Positions 11,989 to 24,333 of a DNA stretch of 64,000 bases are shown here, in pieces. Position 1 is the first letter of the stretch; each line of letters opens with the position of its first letter. Position numbers and translations under genes: made by a program. Source of the DNA: Diplosphaera chodatii (taxonomy: Eukaryota > Chlorophyta > Trebouxiophyceae > Prasiolales > Stichococcaceae); the NCBI GenBank assembly GCA_032358165.1, contig JAALGY010000001.1, positions 310,001 through 374,000 of the forward strand. The letters are read 5' to 3'. The notes under the pieces are model-generated. The model was not told the DNA's origin and did not search any database. It was given only the letters and a program-made list of their open reading frames with translations.

Positions 11989-13278
11989 ATCATCATCAGA
12001 GCTCTATGATTTATCAGGCTGAAGCACAACGTTAGCCGTTGACGGTTCGTGCGCAGGCAATTGTAAGCCGCAGATCTATCGGAGGGTGCTGTAGGCTGCT
12101 GAAAATGATAGGCACGCAGGTGAGACACGAAGTACGAAGAACCTGTTGCCACTACTGATCACAATAACACCCTCATGGCGAGCATGCAGCAACAGCAAAT
12201 GCAGTAGATCGGCGGAGGTGGCGCATATCGCACGAATCTATGGCACACACCTTTTTTGCCAGCCCTTGTTGTGCCCAGCTGGCCTGACGCCGGCAACGAC
12301 GCGTTGACGAGATGGAATTTGGGGTAACAGAGCGTATTCTGCACAGCTTTATGATCTTTCAATCTCTGCGGCGCGTGATGCCTCACCGAGGCCGAGACCG
12401 AGATCCTCAAGTGCAAGTCGGCGTCACCCAGCCGTTCACGAGTACTGCAACTTTTGTACCGGCTAGCTGTACGGCTGCAGAATGTGGCTGGCATCCTGTA
12501 TGGACTTGACAAGTCTATGCGGCGTTCAGTACCAGAGCTGTCCTTCTCTGCATGGAGCTCTCTTTGTCTGATGAGTGGCAGATCGATCTGATGAGCAGCT
12601 ACCAAGGTGAGTAGCTTGTCACGTATGATCGATCTCTGTGGGGTTTGTGCAGGATGCATGTTTGGTGAGGTCGACGACTGCATGTCACAGACAGCTTCAT
12701 CGTCAATCAGTGGCGGTGGCGGCGGCAGCAGCCAGGTGCGCAGGCATCGACGGCAGGCAGTGGCGGCGGCGGCGGCAGCAGCCAGGTGCGCAGACATTGA
12801 CGGCAGGCAGTGGCGTCGGCGGCATGGCGCGGCAGTAGTGGACGCCACGAACGCAAGGCGGGACTGCGTGCACATACAGGCGCAGTGCTGTGTGTGCATC
12901 CTGCCTGGATGTGCATCGCGGCGTGACAAGCAGTAGTGCTGCAAAATCATAGGTTCGAAAGTGCCATCCACGCTACTTTGATGACTTGAAAACCGTGGAG
13001 TATTGTGGCAACGTCGCCTGTTTGCCGAAGTGCTGTTCACCATGACAGAAGGAGCAACTTGAAAACACACTGCACTCTGTATTGGCAGACACCTAGTCGG
13101 TTGTGGGTAGGCATTTGGGTCTGGCCACTCTGTTATGCTGAACGAAGAAACCACACAGCTCGTATTGATGGTTAGCGCCGTCCTGCGTGTGCACAGCCGG
13201 CAGCAACGGCGGCAGGTATGTCTAGGGTTCCACCATGAGATGCCTCTCATTGCGCCTGCGTGTGGAGTGAGGTGCTAT
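11989..13278. other. Intergenic between ZF-B and CRP0
   Basis: No gene recognised. It holds the ZF-B upstream region and the CRP0 3' flank. A long minus-strand open frame (12159-13250) has no coding character. A minisatellite-like repeat sits at 12726-12820. Confidence 0.6.
12726..12820. repeat. 50-bp tandem repeat, about two copies
   Basis: The block CAGCAGCCAGGTGCGCAG followed by a GACGGCAGGCAGTGGCG block recurs with a 50-bp period (gccaggtgcg at 12731 and 12781), embedded in GGC-rich sequence. Function unknown. Confidence 0.8.
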
Positions 13279-14393
13279 CTATGGTGGCGGGAATAGGCAG
13301 GTGCTGCCGCTGCAGATCCCCTCCAGCTCGCACGTCTTGCCAGCACAGCATGTCCAGCCTGGCCAGCCACACCTGCATTGCACCTTGGGCCTTTCAGGCT
13401 GTGCTATGGCACCACGGGTCAGCTCCATGCAGCTGATGACAGTGGTAGGTCTGTTGGCAGGCACATGCTGACGACGGGGTGTTGCATGGCAACTGCTGAT
13501 CAAAGGAAGCTCATCACCCGACGTCCTTGGTGACGCTGATCGTGGCTCCGGGAGTGCCCTTGTCCAGGTTGGTCTTCTTGCCACTGGCAGTGCGCTTGTC
13601 CGTTTTGATCTTGAAGCTTCCTGCGGCAGCACAGGGTTAGCAAGGGTTGCAAGGCTGGGCGCTACTACTACCACGACACCTTGGACGCAATGGAGAGGCA
13701 GTATTGCGCACGGCGCCGTGGGACACTATGCAAAGCTGTGGCACCAAAATGCGATACGGCACCTGATGACAGGGAGCCTAGCCTGTCCACAGGTGTTTGT
13801 CAGGTGCTCACCGTCTGGGAAACAGCACGGCTGGCTCCCGGCAGAACTCAGGACTTGCAGTTTGGCATTGCAGCGGCGTCCATCTGCAGAGCATTGGTAG
13901 CAAAGGGGTGAAGGCAACTGTGCGCTGCAGCCAGACCTGCTCACGAGGCGGCGACATGATACAACAGCTGGCTGATCGTGAGGACTGCAGGGACAGCGCT
14001 GCAGCGCAGCTGATGCTCAGTACACGCATGCAGGTGAACGACATCAGTGCCAAAAGAAGCAGGCAAATCAGGCAGGATGGGACCAGCGCTGCCTTTGACG
14101 AGCACCACAGCCAGAAGCAATCAACAGGGTAAATGGCAGCAGCATGTAGTGTGCCCACCGCAGGCGTACTGGCCATTTTTGCCGCACTTCACACATTTTG
14201 GACTCTGTCCGCTGTTGTTATCGCTCGTGACGATCGTTTCGTCCTTGAGGCACGCCAGTGCGCCGCGCGGATTGGCCTTGATGATGTGTCGCAGCCTTGA
14301 CGAGGCGTCACAGTGGACGCTGGAGAGCTGCATGAGCAGCGAGCAAGCAAGCCAGACAACCAAGTAACGCCCTTGAAGCTTGCAGGTAGACAT
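13279..14393 (-). CDS. CRP0: small secreted Cys-rich protein, 167 aa
   Basis: No known family recognised; one of three paralogues (CRP0, CRP1, CRP2). Exons: 14393-14159, 13883-13812, 13620-13518 and 13372-13279; 504 nt in frame. A signal peptide is evident (MSTCKLQGRYLVVWLACSLL, hydrophobic core, then HCDASS). The mature part has the shared blocks KCVKCGKNGQYAC, an SFKIKTDKRTASGKK basic segment, and a C-terminal disulfide-rich module CGWPGWTCC then C-x4-C-x5-C-x4-C. Exon count and phases match CRP1 and CRP2, so homology is firm although this copy is the most divergent (no CPAGQTL block). It is transcribed divergently from DEAC1 with 461 bp between start codons. Likely acts outside the cell, in the wall or polymer matrix; this is inference. 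Confidence 0.82.
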
Positions 14394-14854
14394 GGTGTGG
14401 TATGCGTGCGGACAACCTGTTGCACCTACTGGCAAGATTCGACAACTTTCACGATGTTACAATCCCTCAGCCGGGGCATCTGCACGCAAGCACGTCCACG
14501 AGGAACCTTGTGACCTGAACATCCAGTAGCACGTAGTAGCAACAGGTGTGATACAAGGCGGCTGGCGTCCGGCGTCCGAGCAGTGTAGCGTCTTGTGCGT
14601 CACGTGTCTCCCCGCATGTGACTTTTTGGCTGTGTGCCCATTGAAATTGATAGGACATTACCACCATCGGGAGCCTTTCCATGGGTCACGTCATCCTTTC
14701 AGGTCGGCCCGACCGTACCTGTGTACACTGTGTGCGGAGACACAACGGTGCAGCGCGCACCTTTGATATGTTGCAAGGCCGCAGCGCTTCGATATCACTC
14801 GCAGGCTTCAGCCATTTCACCGTGCAACGAACGATACCCCAGAGCCTTGCAGCC
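14394..14854. promoter_or_regulatory. Shared divergent promoter region CRP0 / DEAC1
   Basis: The 461 bp between the two start codons must hold both promoters. No canonical TATA box is evident. The same divergent arrangement recurs at 43249-43650 and 52818-53197. Confidence 0.65.
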
Positions 14855-17800
14855 ATGAAGCTCGGCGGCGCACGGGCTGTCGTCTCTGCACTCTGCCTTT
14901 TGGCAGCGGTGCACAGCGTGTCAGCCGCGCCGAGAAGTGTCTCAATGTCAACCTTGATTCTGACGGTGCCAGGGTGGGTTGGTTGCAAATGCCTAAGCCA
15001 AACCTTGCCACCACTATACTGTTTTGTGCACGTGATGTCTTCGTGAGCGACATGGATAGTGAGCGCGGCACGCCCCAGGCCGGCAAAAGCTGTTTTGGTT
15101 GCATCCAGTTAGATTGATAGAGTTGTTGTGGGGTGGCCTCTGCCACGCAGAGGCAGCTGACAGGGGCTGCACTTCCCAGCCACACCAGCCACACCGCACA
15201 TAGTAGCATGGCAGTTAGGATCAAGTCATGACTGTTCCTACAACGCACATGGATCATTCCAGCCAGGATGCGTGAACATCTTAGCGAACACTTGAACATG
15301 TGCCTGCAGTACCTCAGAGGCAGCAAGTTATTGAGTTGCAGGAATTCAGCATGCCATCAGACACCCACTTCGAGCTTGGGCATGGCATGCATGTGCGACT
15401 GTGCAAGCAAGGCGGCTGCTGCTTGCAATGGTGTCAGCAGCAGGGCCTGTATAAGCACTGTAGAGCAACAGGTTCAGGATGCGGCATCACTGACCCAGGT
15501 CGACCGTGCTTCCTGCAGGTGGACCCAGTTCGACCATGTCACCAGCGTCATGAATGCCTACGGCGCCCCCTATGACATCAAGGCCGTGAATCAGGACGAG
15601 ATTGAAGGCGGGGCGAATGCGCTCAACGTCACTGAGGTGGAAGCTGCTACCACTCGCGTTGTGTCAAAAATGCCCAGACTGGGTCAGCTGCAACGTGTCA
15701 GCACTGCCCTCACCTCACAGCACAATCGGCCATGTATGTGAAGGCTGGGTGTAGCAGCAGCACTGGCAGAGAGATGAAACCGGTCCTTTGTGTTCGCAGT
15801 TCATGACCAACAGCGACACCTTCGGAAAGTACGCTCTGATCATCGCCACGCCATCAAACGTGATCAACATCTGGGGCAACGTGCTGAGCCTGAATCAGGT
15901 AGTCCAGCTGACCCGCTGCTAGCTGGCTGTGTTTCCACTGGCTGTCTTTCCACCTTCTTGCACCGTGCATGCTCATCAACAAACATGAGCCTACCGACCA
16001 GGGCATTGTATGCTGTTACGCACAGATCAATGACCTGTATGCCTATCAAGTCGCCTTTGGAGCGCGCATGGTGCTGGAGGGCCCCTACGTCCCCAGTGTT
16101 GGGTCCGACATCGCAGGCGGCCCACCCGGCCTCGGGGTACGCAGGCTTGCTTCCTGCCGTTGATTGCAGTGCATTGACACTGTTTGTAGTGAGGATACAC
16201 CACAGTGCTCTAAATCAGCGCAAAGCATGGTTGAGGTGCAGAGGTGCACTTGAGGTGCTTTGCTCCAGCATGGCCTGGTGTCTTACCTGGATGCCAGGTG
16301 CCACCCCACACCGACTTGGAGTGTCACCACCAGCCGCCCGCTGCTGTTCAGGTGGAGCTGCTGAACCCTGCAAACCCGGCGAATGGTGCGGCGACAGCCA
16401 GAGTGCTACCAAGCGCGCCACTGACGACCTCCGGCATCAAATCCGGCGCCCCCATGGACCTGACCGGCCTGTACACCACACCGGTCACCATCACCGACAC
16501 CACCCGCTCCACAGTGAGATACATGCCAAACATGCTGCCCTTTGCACTGTTGCACTGACAGATGCTTTCACAGCTGCGTTCACGCAATTCAAATGGGCCC
16601 AACTTGACTGCCGCTGCCTATGAAGTACTTTACTGAGACTCACCAGCATGCGCAACAGTGCTGCCTTCTTGCTGCTGCCTGGTGGTGAGAACCGCCACGA
16701 GTGCATATCCCAACTGTTTACCACTCCTGAAGTTCCATTGTTCCTGCCCCTGCAGCCCGTGTCACAGGCGGTGACGCCCTCGGAATATGCTGCCGGCTAC
16801 ACAGCGGTCACCACCAAGTTCCCCTCGGGCCGTGAGCAGTTCACCACCTTCTACCCATGCGCCGCCTTCTCCTCCGACTGCATCCTGACCGCGCACATGT
16901 ACTTCGCCTGGGGCATGCACGGCATCATCCCCGGCTCCCGCGACTCGCTGTTCTCCTGCCAGGTCAGCCCCCACTAAGTAAAGGTCTAATGTGTCCGACC
17001 TTCGCATTGCTGTACCTACAGCAAGGTCGTGCGTCAGCCAGAGACGCATGTAGACAAAGGTCGACAACATATAGCATGGTCATGCAAACTTTGCATGGTT
17101 CTTACACACCTGAGCACATGTTTGCAATGGTGCCTCTGAGCTGAAATAGCACACGATCAGCAACTCCACCCCTCACGACTGCCCAATACTGCCCTGCTGC
17201 AGATCGACGACCTGTTCCTGGGGACGGAGGAGCCTTTCGACCAGACCAAGGCGTACCGCATGACCGCCGCCGACTCGCAGGCCATGGCTACCTTCATGGG
17301 CGCTGTGCCCAACTTGCCCGCCGGCAGCGACATCAAGGTGCCAAACTCATCCTGCAGCGCCTTTGCTCACAGGCGCTCTTATGCAGGTGAAAGTATCCTG
17401 TAGCAGCTATTTTCTGGATGTTTGCACAAGGGCTGCAGACTTCTGACATCTGCCACGATGTATGGACAGCTCGAGTTCGTGTACAACAATGCCGGCTACA
17501 TCCAGAAGACACAGGAGAGAGAGTACAACAACATCTGGACGGATGCCCAGCCGCCAGAGCAGCCGCAGACCTACTACAAGCCACCAGGTACATTGCTGCC
17601 AGCTGTACGTTTCCGAATCAGCCATGAAACTGAGGGCCGAATGCTGTCTGGCTGCTGCAATGCAGCCATAATTCGTGAGTGTTAAAATTCTCCACAGCCG
17701 CACCACGGCATGCCTCTCATTGTATCCTCTGCCCCGCACACTTCTATCCGAGGCACCCTCTGTACTCGCAGGCACCGGCACCGACATGATGCCAGCAAAC

Positions 17801-20036
17801 CCGGACATCTCCTGGTGGAACGCCACGACATGGAAGAACGACGAGCTGTACAACGAGATTGCCTTTGGCACCTCAGGCCTGACCTACTACCTGGGCCACC
17901 ACACCTTCAACCACGAGAATCTGAATGCCGCCACCTATTCTGACGCCGTGCAGCAGATCCGCCTCAACCAGGTCTGCCAAGCATGCAGCATATCAGCTAC
18001 GCCGAGCACTGAAACTCTGTCAACATTAGGAACCTGCCCGCAACAGCGCTCACCCTGCTGCAACCTGTTGCAAAGACAAGCTGACGCTCAGCAAGTGTGA
18101 CCTAACATCCCTTGACCACCTGCTCACTCCCCTGGAAGCTGAGGATTGCTCCTGCCCCCTCTGCAGCTGGCGGCAGCGCCGTGGAACACCACCAACGGCA
18201 GCTTCAACCGCTTCTCGCAGACGGCCATGGTCCAACCCCAAATCTCCGGCTTCCGCAACAAAGATGCGCTGCAGGTGCGCATCTTGAGTGGCACGCCGGC
18301 TATTTCCCGTCCCACCTGACCTACATCTGCAGATGCAGCGTCGAACCAAGGGTTGACGATAGGGTCTGCAACCATCCACCTGCATACTCCAGAACATGAC
18401 AGACCGTTCGCATGACGTGCATTGTTGTGCTGTGGGGCCAGTCTGCCATTCGCTGCTGCTGCCTTGGTTCGCAGGCGCTGGTGGACACGGGCATCACCGG
18501 CGGCACCGGCGACACCTCCTGGCCCCACCTGCGCAACCAGGCCAACCCGTGGCTGGCGCAGGTCACCTCCGCTGCCGACAATGGCACCATCAACGGTGTG
18601 TGCCTTGAATGTTCCGTTTTCACATCAGCACCTCACAGTGAATCCCTTTGGAGATTAGTATGTACATGGCGTACCCGACCTGCTGGCATCTGGTGCATGC
18701 AAGTCTGCCCCACCCCTGACAACATCCGGGTTCCACCTCCGGATCCGGTATCTGACTGCCGCTAATTGCTTCAGGGTTCTACATCATCCCACGCTCCCCA
18801 ACGGAGATCTACTTCGATTGCTCCACCGAGGCGCAAGAGACGCGGCTGTACAACCAGATCTATTGCTGCGATACGACTATCAACCCCACGTGCTCAGCCG
18901 GCTGCGACGCCGGCAAGCCCTTCGCCACGGCCTCCACCTGGGCCGACATCCTGTCGCGCGAGGAGCTGCGGGTGTCCCGCCTCATGTTTTCGCTCCGGCC
19001 CGAGGGCCACATGTTCCACCAGGTGTGCTGTTGCGCCGCCCTGCTGTGCCGCTGGCGCTGACGTGCATGGTTCCTCCTGAGACGCCATAATGCCGCAGAC
19101 TGCTGGGTTTCTGGGTGTCTGGGTGTGCAGCGCAGGGGTGGGCCCTCATGGGTCCCATCTTGATGCGGATGTGCAGCTGCAATACGATGCTGGTGCGGCA
19201 TATAAGCCTGAAACCTTTTGTTGTAGGCCAATATGCGCGCAGTTGCGGGAACTGGCAGTGGCAGCCTCCTGCGGCAGTGGATAACCAGGGTGGTGGGCTT
19301 CTACAGCGCCAAGGTCAGCTGGCCATTGCTGACCTTGAAGCTCGACGACCAGCTCGCATTTGCAGAGGTGAGCAGTGGCGTGCTCACAATCCTGCGCCTC
19401 ATGCAACTGTGGCTGACAGCCCACACTGCATGCTGTACTTGACTGCGTGCTGTCTGATCAATGATGTTTCGATGCTGTCTTTGCGGTCACTCGACAGCGA
19501 TGAGCCACAGTTCCTGTGCTACAGAGGACTGCCCTGATCATGCAAGCTCCCGCCAGAAGCTGCAACCTGAGGTGGCCTCCTGTTCCCGCCCTTGCAGAAG
19601 CGCATTGCACGAGATAAATGCGCTCCAAAGTACACCCTGCAGTACGACGACACCACCAAGGCGGCATCGCAGCTCATCATCAGCTCCGCCTCGGGCAACT
19701 GCGACGTGCCGGTCATGGTCAGCGGCGCAGTGCCCGTGAGCGGCGCAAATGCCGATGTCCGGGTGAGTGGCCCTCACACCATACTCCCTTGTGACTGTTC
19801 ACCACGAAACTTTTGGTGGACAATCTCCAAGACACACCATGCAGGCACTCAGCAGCACCCCTGGCAGTGAGGATCAGCGCTGGACCCACAGGTGTCACGA
19901 ATAGCATTTGGCACCACGTGGCGGTTCAATGCTGATGCAGATGATGGGCAGTGAGCCACATGTCTACACGGTCAGCCTCCTTGGTGAAAGCAAGAGCAAG
20001 GTGCTGACGCTGGGGGCTGGCGCACAGTGGTCCTGA
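14855..20036 (+). CDS. DEAC1: secreted Agd3-like CE18 polysaccharide deacetylase, 715 aa
   Basis: Would remove acetyl groups from N-acetylhexosamine residues of an extracellular polymer. Exons: 14855-14973, 15519-15636, 15800-15898, 16026-16136, 16352-16513, 16756-16962, 17203-17337, 17470-17587, 17772-17971, 18167-18274, 18475-18595, 18775-19022, 19227-19367, 19598-19762 and 19941-20036; 2148 nt in frame. Signal peptide: MKLGGARAVVSALCLLAAVH, cleavage near SAAPRS. The N-terminal 270 residues would include the CBM87-like part. The catalytic part has the metal motifs of deacetylases: IDDLFL (D274, D275) and GHHTFNHENL (H400, H404). Other family blocks are YCCDTT, ADILSREELR and the C-terminal domain from about residue 585. 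Several N-glycosylation sequons occur. Exon 12 is continuous here but split by an intron in DEAC2 and DEAC3. Family assignment is strong; substrate follows from the locus. It pairs head-to-head with CRP0. Confidence 0.88.
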
Positions 20037-21290
20037 ACACGCCATGAATGCTGCCCACACCCATCGCACACGCTGCAGATGCCTACCCCAAGTTGAGGCA
20101 AAGACAGTCTACTCGCCAGGGCCTAGCCTGCACATGCGCCAAAGCTCCGCAGCTAAACAAGCTTGCAAGGTGTGGCGTCAGGAGGCAGCAAATTAGCAAG
20201 GCGCATCCAATGTATTGCATCGGTTTCGCAAACTATACGCAGCAGAAAACACCATCACCTGCTTGGTGCTGTGTGCACATGTGCGCTGCTGGTGGGTGCT
20301 CGCATGTGCAGCGGCAGTGCACACACGGATGTCATGCATGTTGATATTATGGTTTCCTACGCGATGTATCGATCACGCTGACTCTCTGATTGTAGTCCAT
20401 CTGTTCAGTGTGTGTTTTTGACCGTTTGCTGCGTTGCATGGTGTGCGAGTGATCGGTCGTGCATCGGGGCACAAAGCTTAGACCTCTGTTGAGATGTGCA
20501 AGACGAGGCTTCAAATCGCGTTGCCGTCCAGATGCTCATCGTCACTGCCCGCTGGATATGCTTGTTGGGTGTCACATCGCCACCATGCGTTCATGCAGAC
20601 TGCATCAGCTGCCAGATGATGGCAAACACGAAGTCATGGAACCAATGGGCGATCTACATCTTCTCAAAAGCCGGCAAGCATGCGCCAAACCTACTGACAG
20701 GCTCTCTTGACACTGCGAAACAGTATCACTGCGGTTGCACCAGCGGTCTTGGCTTCAACCAAGATCCTGCACTGCATAGAACCTTAATCGCACGTGCTGC
20801 CCCGTGACCTCAGCTTGCTTCCTTCTGTCCTGTGCCTGTGCAATCAGATAATGTGAGATCGTGTTGGGCACGGCATACGGCACACAGCTGCCGAGCTCCT
20901 AGGCTACCGAGACGCGCTGATGGCGTGCCTTATGCCCCTCGCGTTCTTGTTGCTGGGGTAGAAAGAGGAATGGGCAGAGTTTAAAGCTGAGCATGACAGC
21001 AGGGTAGCCACGCAGCGCATTGCAGCGTCTTCCTTCAGACCGCGTGCATGATGTGTGGTGTCTAGCTGCATCAGGGGGCCATTCTTAGGAGAAGGGTATG
21101 CACATGGACACAGGATCTGAGTGCGGGGCTTCAGTCACAAGAGTGCGTCAGGGCAGGAGGTCGTGCATCAGTCGCACAGGATCTCATGACTGCCCAGGTG
21201 ATCGAATCAGCACTGACGCTGTGGCACAGCCGTTTCTGGCTGAACTGCGCCACAGCCTCCTCATAGCAACCCCCACATGCGCATCAACTC
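20037..21290. other. Intergenic: DEAC1 3' flank and upstream of the GT4 relic
   Basis: No open frame with exon-like borders or recognisable product. Probably 3' untranslated sequence plus degenerate upstream sequence of the GT4 copy that follows. Confidence 0.55.
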
Positions 21291-23300
21291 GCCCGCTCAC
21301 GATCCACTGAGCTGGCTGGTCGCGCAGTGCCGACCAGCAGAGACGTGCTTCTGCAGGAGCAGGTTCGCGCACCAGAAAGGCGATCGCGAGCACCTCCTGC
21401 GGGCGCTGGGCGGCCATGCTCGATGCCATGTGCAAGGCGTTGTGCCTGAGCGCTGCCGATCTGGAGACCGGGCGGGCAGCGAGATGCAGCTGCACAGCCC
21501 TGCAGCCGGAGGGTGACCCGAGGCTCTAGCATGGTGAGCAGTTGTCATAGTCTGGACGGAGATGCACCCACATGCTGCCAGCACGCCTCTGCACTGCGCC
21601 CACGCCTATTAGATCTAGCAGGATCAGCAGGGTTCAACAATGGCCTGCGATCCATCTGCGATGCTAACCTGAGACTGTGTGTCACCGCTGACAGACTGCT
21701 GCATCTGTCTGTTCAGGAGAAGCATGCGTGCAGAACGCTGTCTCAGAATAACGTCGCAAATGAATTGCAGGGTTGGCGGCATGTCAAAGGCGGCGCAGAT
21801 GGGCATGTACGGGGATATCCCACCGGCACCGCCGCCTGCCGAGCTGGCCGCCTCCTACGACCGCTGCAGAGCGTCTCCAAATCGCTGGCGATTGAGTCTG
21901 CCCCCCGGCGATGTCATCCGCTGCTGCCATCATCGCCTGCAGGTACGGCCGTGGTGCCCCTGAGTCTGCTTTGCAGCCGTACCCAGCCCAGCCCACGTCT
22001 GGCGCAGCAGTGCAGGTTGGCTCACTGCTGCAAGAGACAGCAGCGTGTATGGGTCGCAGGTTGACCACAGAGGTAGGTATCAGTGAGGCACATGATTCTG
22101 GCCCCACAGCCACTGGGGGAGATTGTGGTGCAGTGCCATGAGAATCAGGCGCCGTTGATTTGGGACCAGGGACCAATTATGCGTGAGAAGGTGGCATGAC
22201 CTGCTCAGTCAGATCTCATTTGGACCTCTTGATCAAATGATCGATGTCCAATCTTCCGTTGACCTATATGAGTCATGTGCATTATTCGTCAGGTACCAGT
22301 GACAGGGTGTACAGGATAGGCAGCTGTACGAAGGTCCATACCATAACTGCAGCTTCTTTGTATGTTATCTTGACGATCGAATCGGGTCATGCACTGGGGC
22401 TGCCTGCAAGCCGCGCTGTGAGCAGCTCATCCTGCTGCACTGTCTGACGGGCCAGTGATGCGTGCTGCCCCTAGCCTGGCTATGTGTACATGCGCCGTCA
22501 ATCTGCTGCCTGCGGTGATGTCTCAGCTGTGCACAAGTGAGGTGGCCTGTTCCAGACAGAAAGCTGCACAGGGTATGCTCTGACGCAGGAGACACTGCAT
22601 TGCTGCAGGCGGTGGCATGGGCACGCCGGCGTGGATTGGGTGCCTGTGCGCAGCGTGCAACCCGGACATGACCGCGTATGCGTGGCTGGAGGTGATGGCA
22701 GTGCTGCCCTCACAACTTGTGGCCAAGCTGCAGCAGCCGCCCATGGTGAAACGCGATGACATCCAAGGTGGGCTTGAGACACTTCAAGTGCGTCTCGGTA
22801 CTGCTGCGGAGGGCAGTGTCCAGCCTTAAAGTCTAGCCCTGCAGCCTTTCTGCTGGTGGCAGCTGCTCGAGGCTTACAGCGCTGCTGATGGCGGTCTCTG
22901 TAGCACGCTGCAGGAGCGGCTGGCATGTCTCAGGATGGCCCGGAGCACGGGGTGTGGGTCATTCCCTATGCGCAACATGTGCTAGACTCATTCCATCTGG
23001 TGTGCCACAACCAGCAGCAGCGCCAGACGCTGCACATCGGGATGCTGTGGCGGCAGGCGTAGGCAATGACCATGCCTCCAGCAGCTGCACGCTTCTCTGC
23101 TGCCGCCGCCAGCGAGGCAGCCGACTCACACAGGGCCACAGCTGGCGGCGGACATTGGGCGGTGCACACAGCAGCAGCGGCGGCGGCGGCAACGGCGGCT
23201 GTTGTCAGAGTGCCCCGCCTGCAGCGGGCACACCAGGCACTGGTGCTGCCGGGCCCACCCTGCATCGGGCTTTGGAGACACAGCCAGCTGCCCACGGCAG
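21291..23300 (+). pseudogene. Decayed second copy of the PelF-type GT4 gene with an internal deletion
   Basis: Blocks align in order with the intact gene at 2-3192: 21365-21480 with exon 2, 21775-21942 with exon 3, 22130-22192 with exon 4, 22370-22480 with exon 5, 22612-22750 with exon 9 and 22913-23300 with the last exon. Exons 6 to 8, which carry the LxxxYPLKD, nucleotide-binding and EGLPISILEA parts, have no counterpart. Frameshifts and stops break the remaining exons (for example GTGATGA in the block matching exon 5 and a TAG after the CACATCGGGATGCTG block). It cannot encode an active transferase. It sits before ZF-C just as the intact gene sits before ZF-A. Confidence 0.88.
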
Positions 23301-24333
23301 CCTAAGTGTGCTGTGAGTTTCCGGTTGATGGCTTTTTACCTTTTGCAAGCACGGTCTATGCTGCAGTTTCACGCCAGAACCCACTGTACTTGACCTGTTG
23401 CATATGGGCTCGAACGGTCATTGTCGTGACACCGCATCAGAGATCAATGACTGACGCCGGTTTGAACGACACGACCATACGATGGTCGGCATCCCAATAG
23501 GCAGATCTCGCAGTGTTTTGGGCGTAGTCAGATTGCATACCGTGCTAGGTCTTGTGACGCTTTTTAGATGCAACTTTGGCCATCAAAGGTCCTGCGAGTG
23601 CTCGCATACAACGCCTCGGAAGACGTACAGGCGCCTTATTTCCAAGTATATCGACTTCAACTGTAGCCTGTGCGCTAAGCCCTATCTGACATAGTGACGT
23701 CTGATCCAAACAGATCCGCTGGACACTTTTGGCAACCGCCCGGAAGCTGGAGGCTCATGTGAGTGAGCCAATTTGGCGGCCGTGCGCAACACGTGGCCTG
23801 ACAAATGGTGCTAAACAGCCCCTCGTATCTACAGGTGTTACGCCGGCCTGACAACACTCTCACTACCCACAACTTTTTCGGGCCGTCCCGCCCCTAGCGT
23901 CTTTAGGGAGTAGCCTACCTGAAAGGGCGCGGGCAGGGCGGCCTGTTTGACACCTGCGCATGCATCTAGCAGCCATGCAGTAGTTTTCAGCAAAGCGCGT
24001 AACGGATCGTGATCCCGGCAGCCTGCTAATGCTCTGCGGCAGTGACACAGCCGCCGCAGCGCCAGGCGCAGCCGCCCGGCACCCGCCTTGCACCCGGTTT
24101 GTTGTGAAGGTCAATCCGACCCACGCTGCCAGCTATTAAGGTCTGCCTCCGCTGCCCCTGGTCAGCCCTCGCAGCTAGGCCGCAGCCGCCTTGCGCAAGG
24201 TGCGCCGCACGCCGTCAGGCATGCCCAGCTGCCGTGCCAACTCCATGCATAATAGCCGTCAGGCTCGCGGCCGGGTGGCAGGTGGCAGCATGCGCTTTGT
24301 CTCGTGACGCAGGCCCACACATTTGGGCTGGCA
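23301..24333. other. Intergenic upstream of ZF-C
   Basis: No gene seen. It contains the 5' region of ZF-C and some palindromic CG-rich stretches; no TATA box or RNA gene was recognised. Confidence 0.55.

Noticed and set aside
12159..13250. Long minus-strand open frame (363 codons)
   Set aside because: It crosses the tandem repeat, is rich in Arg, Ser, His and Cys like random GC-rich sequence, has no domain, and no paralogue elsewhere in the duplicated locus.
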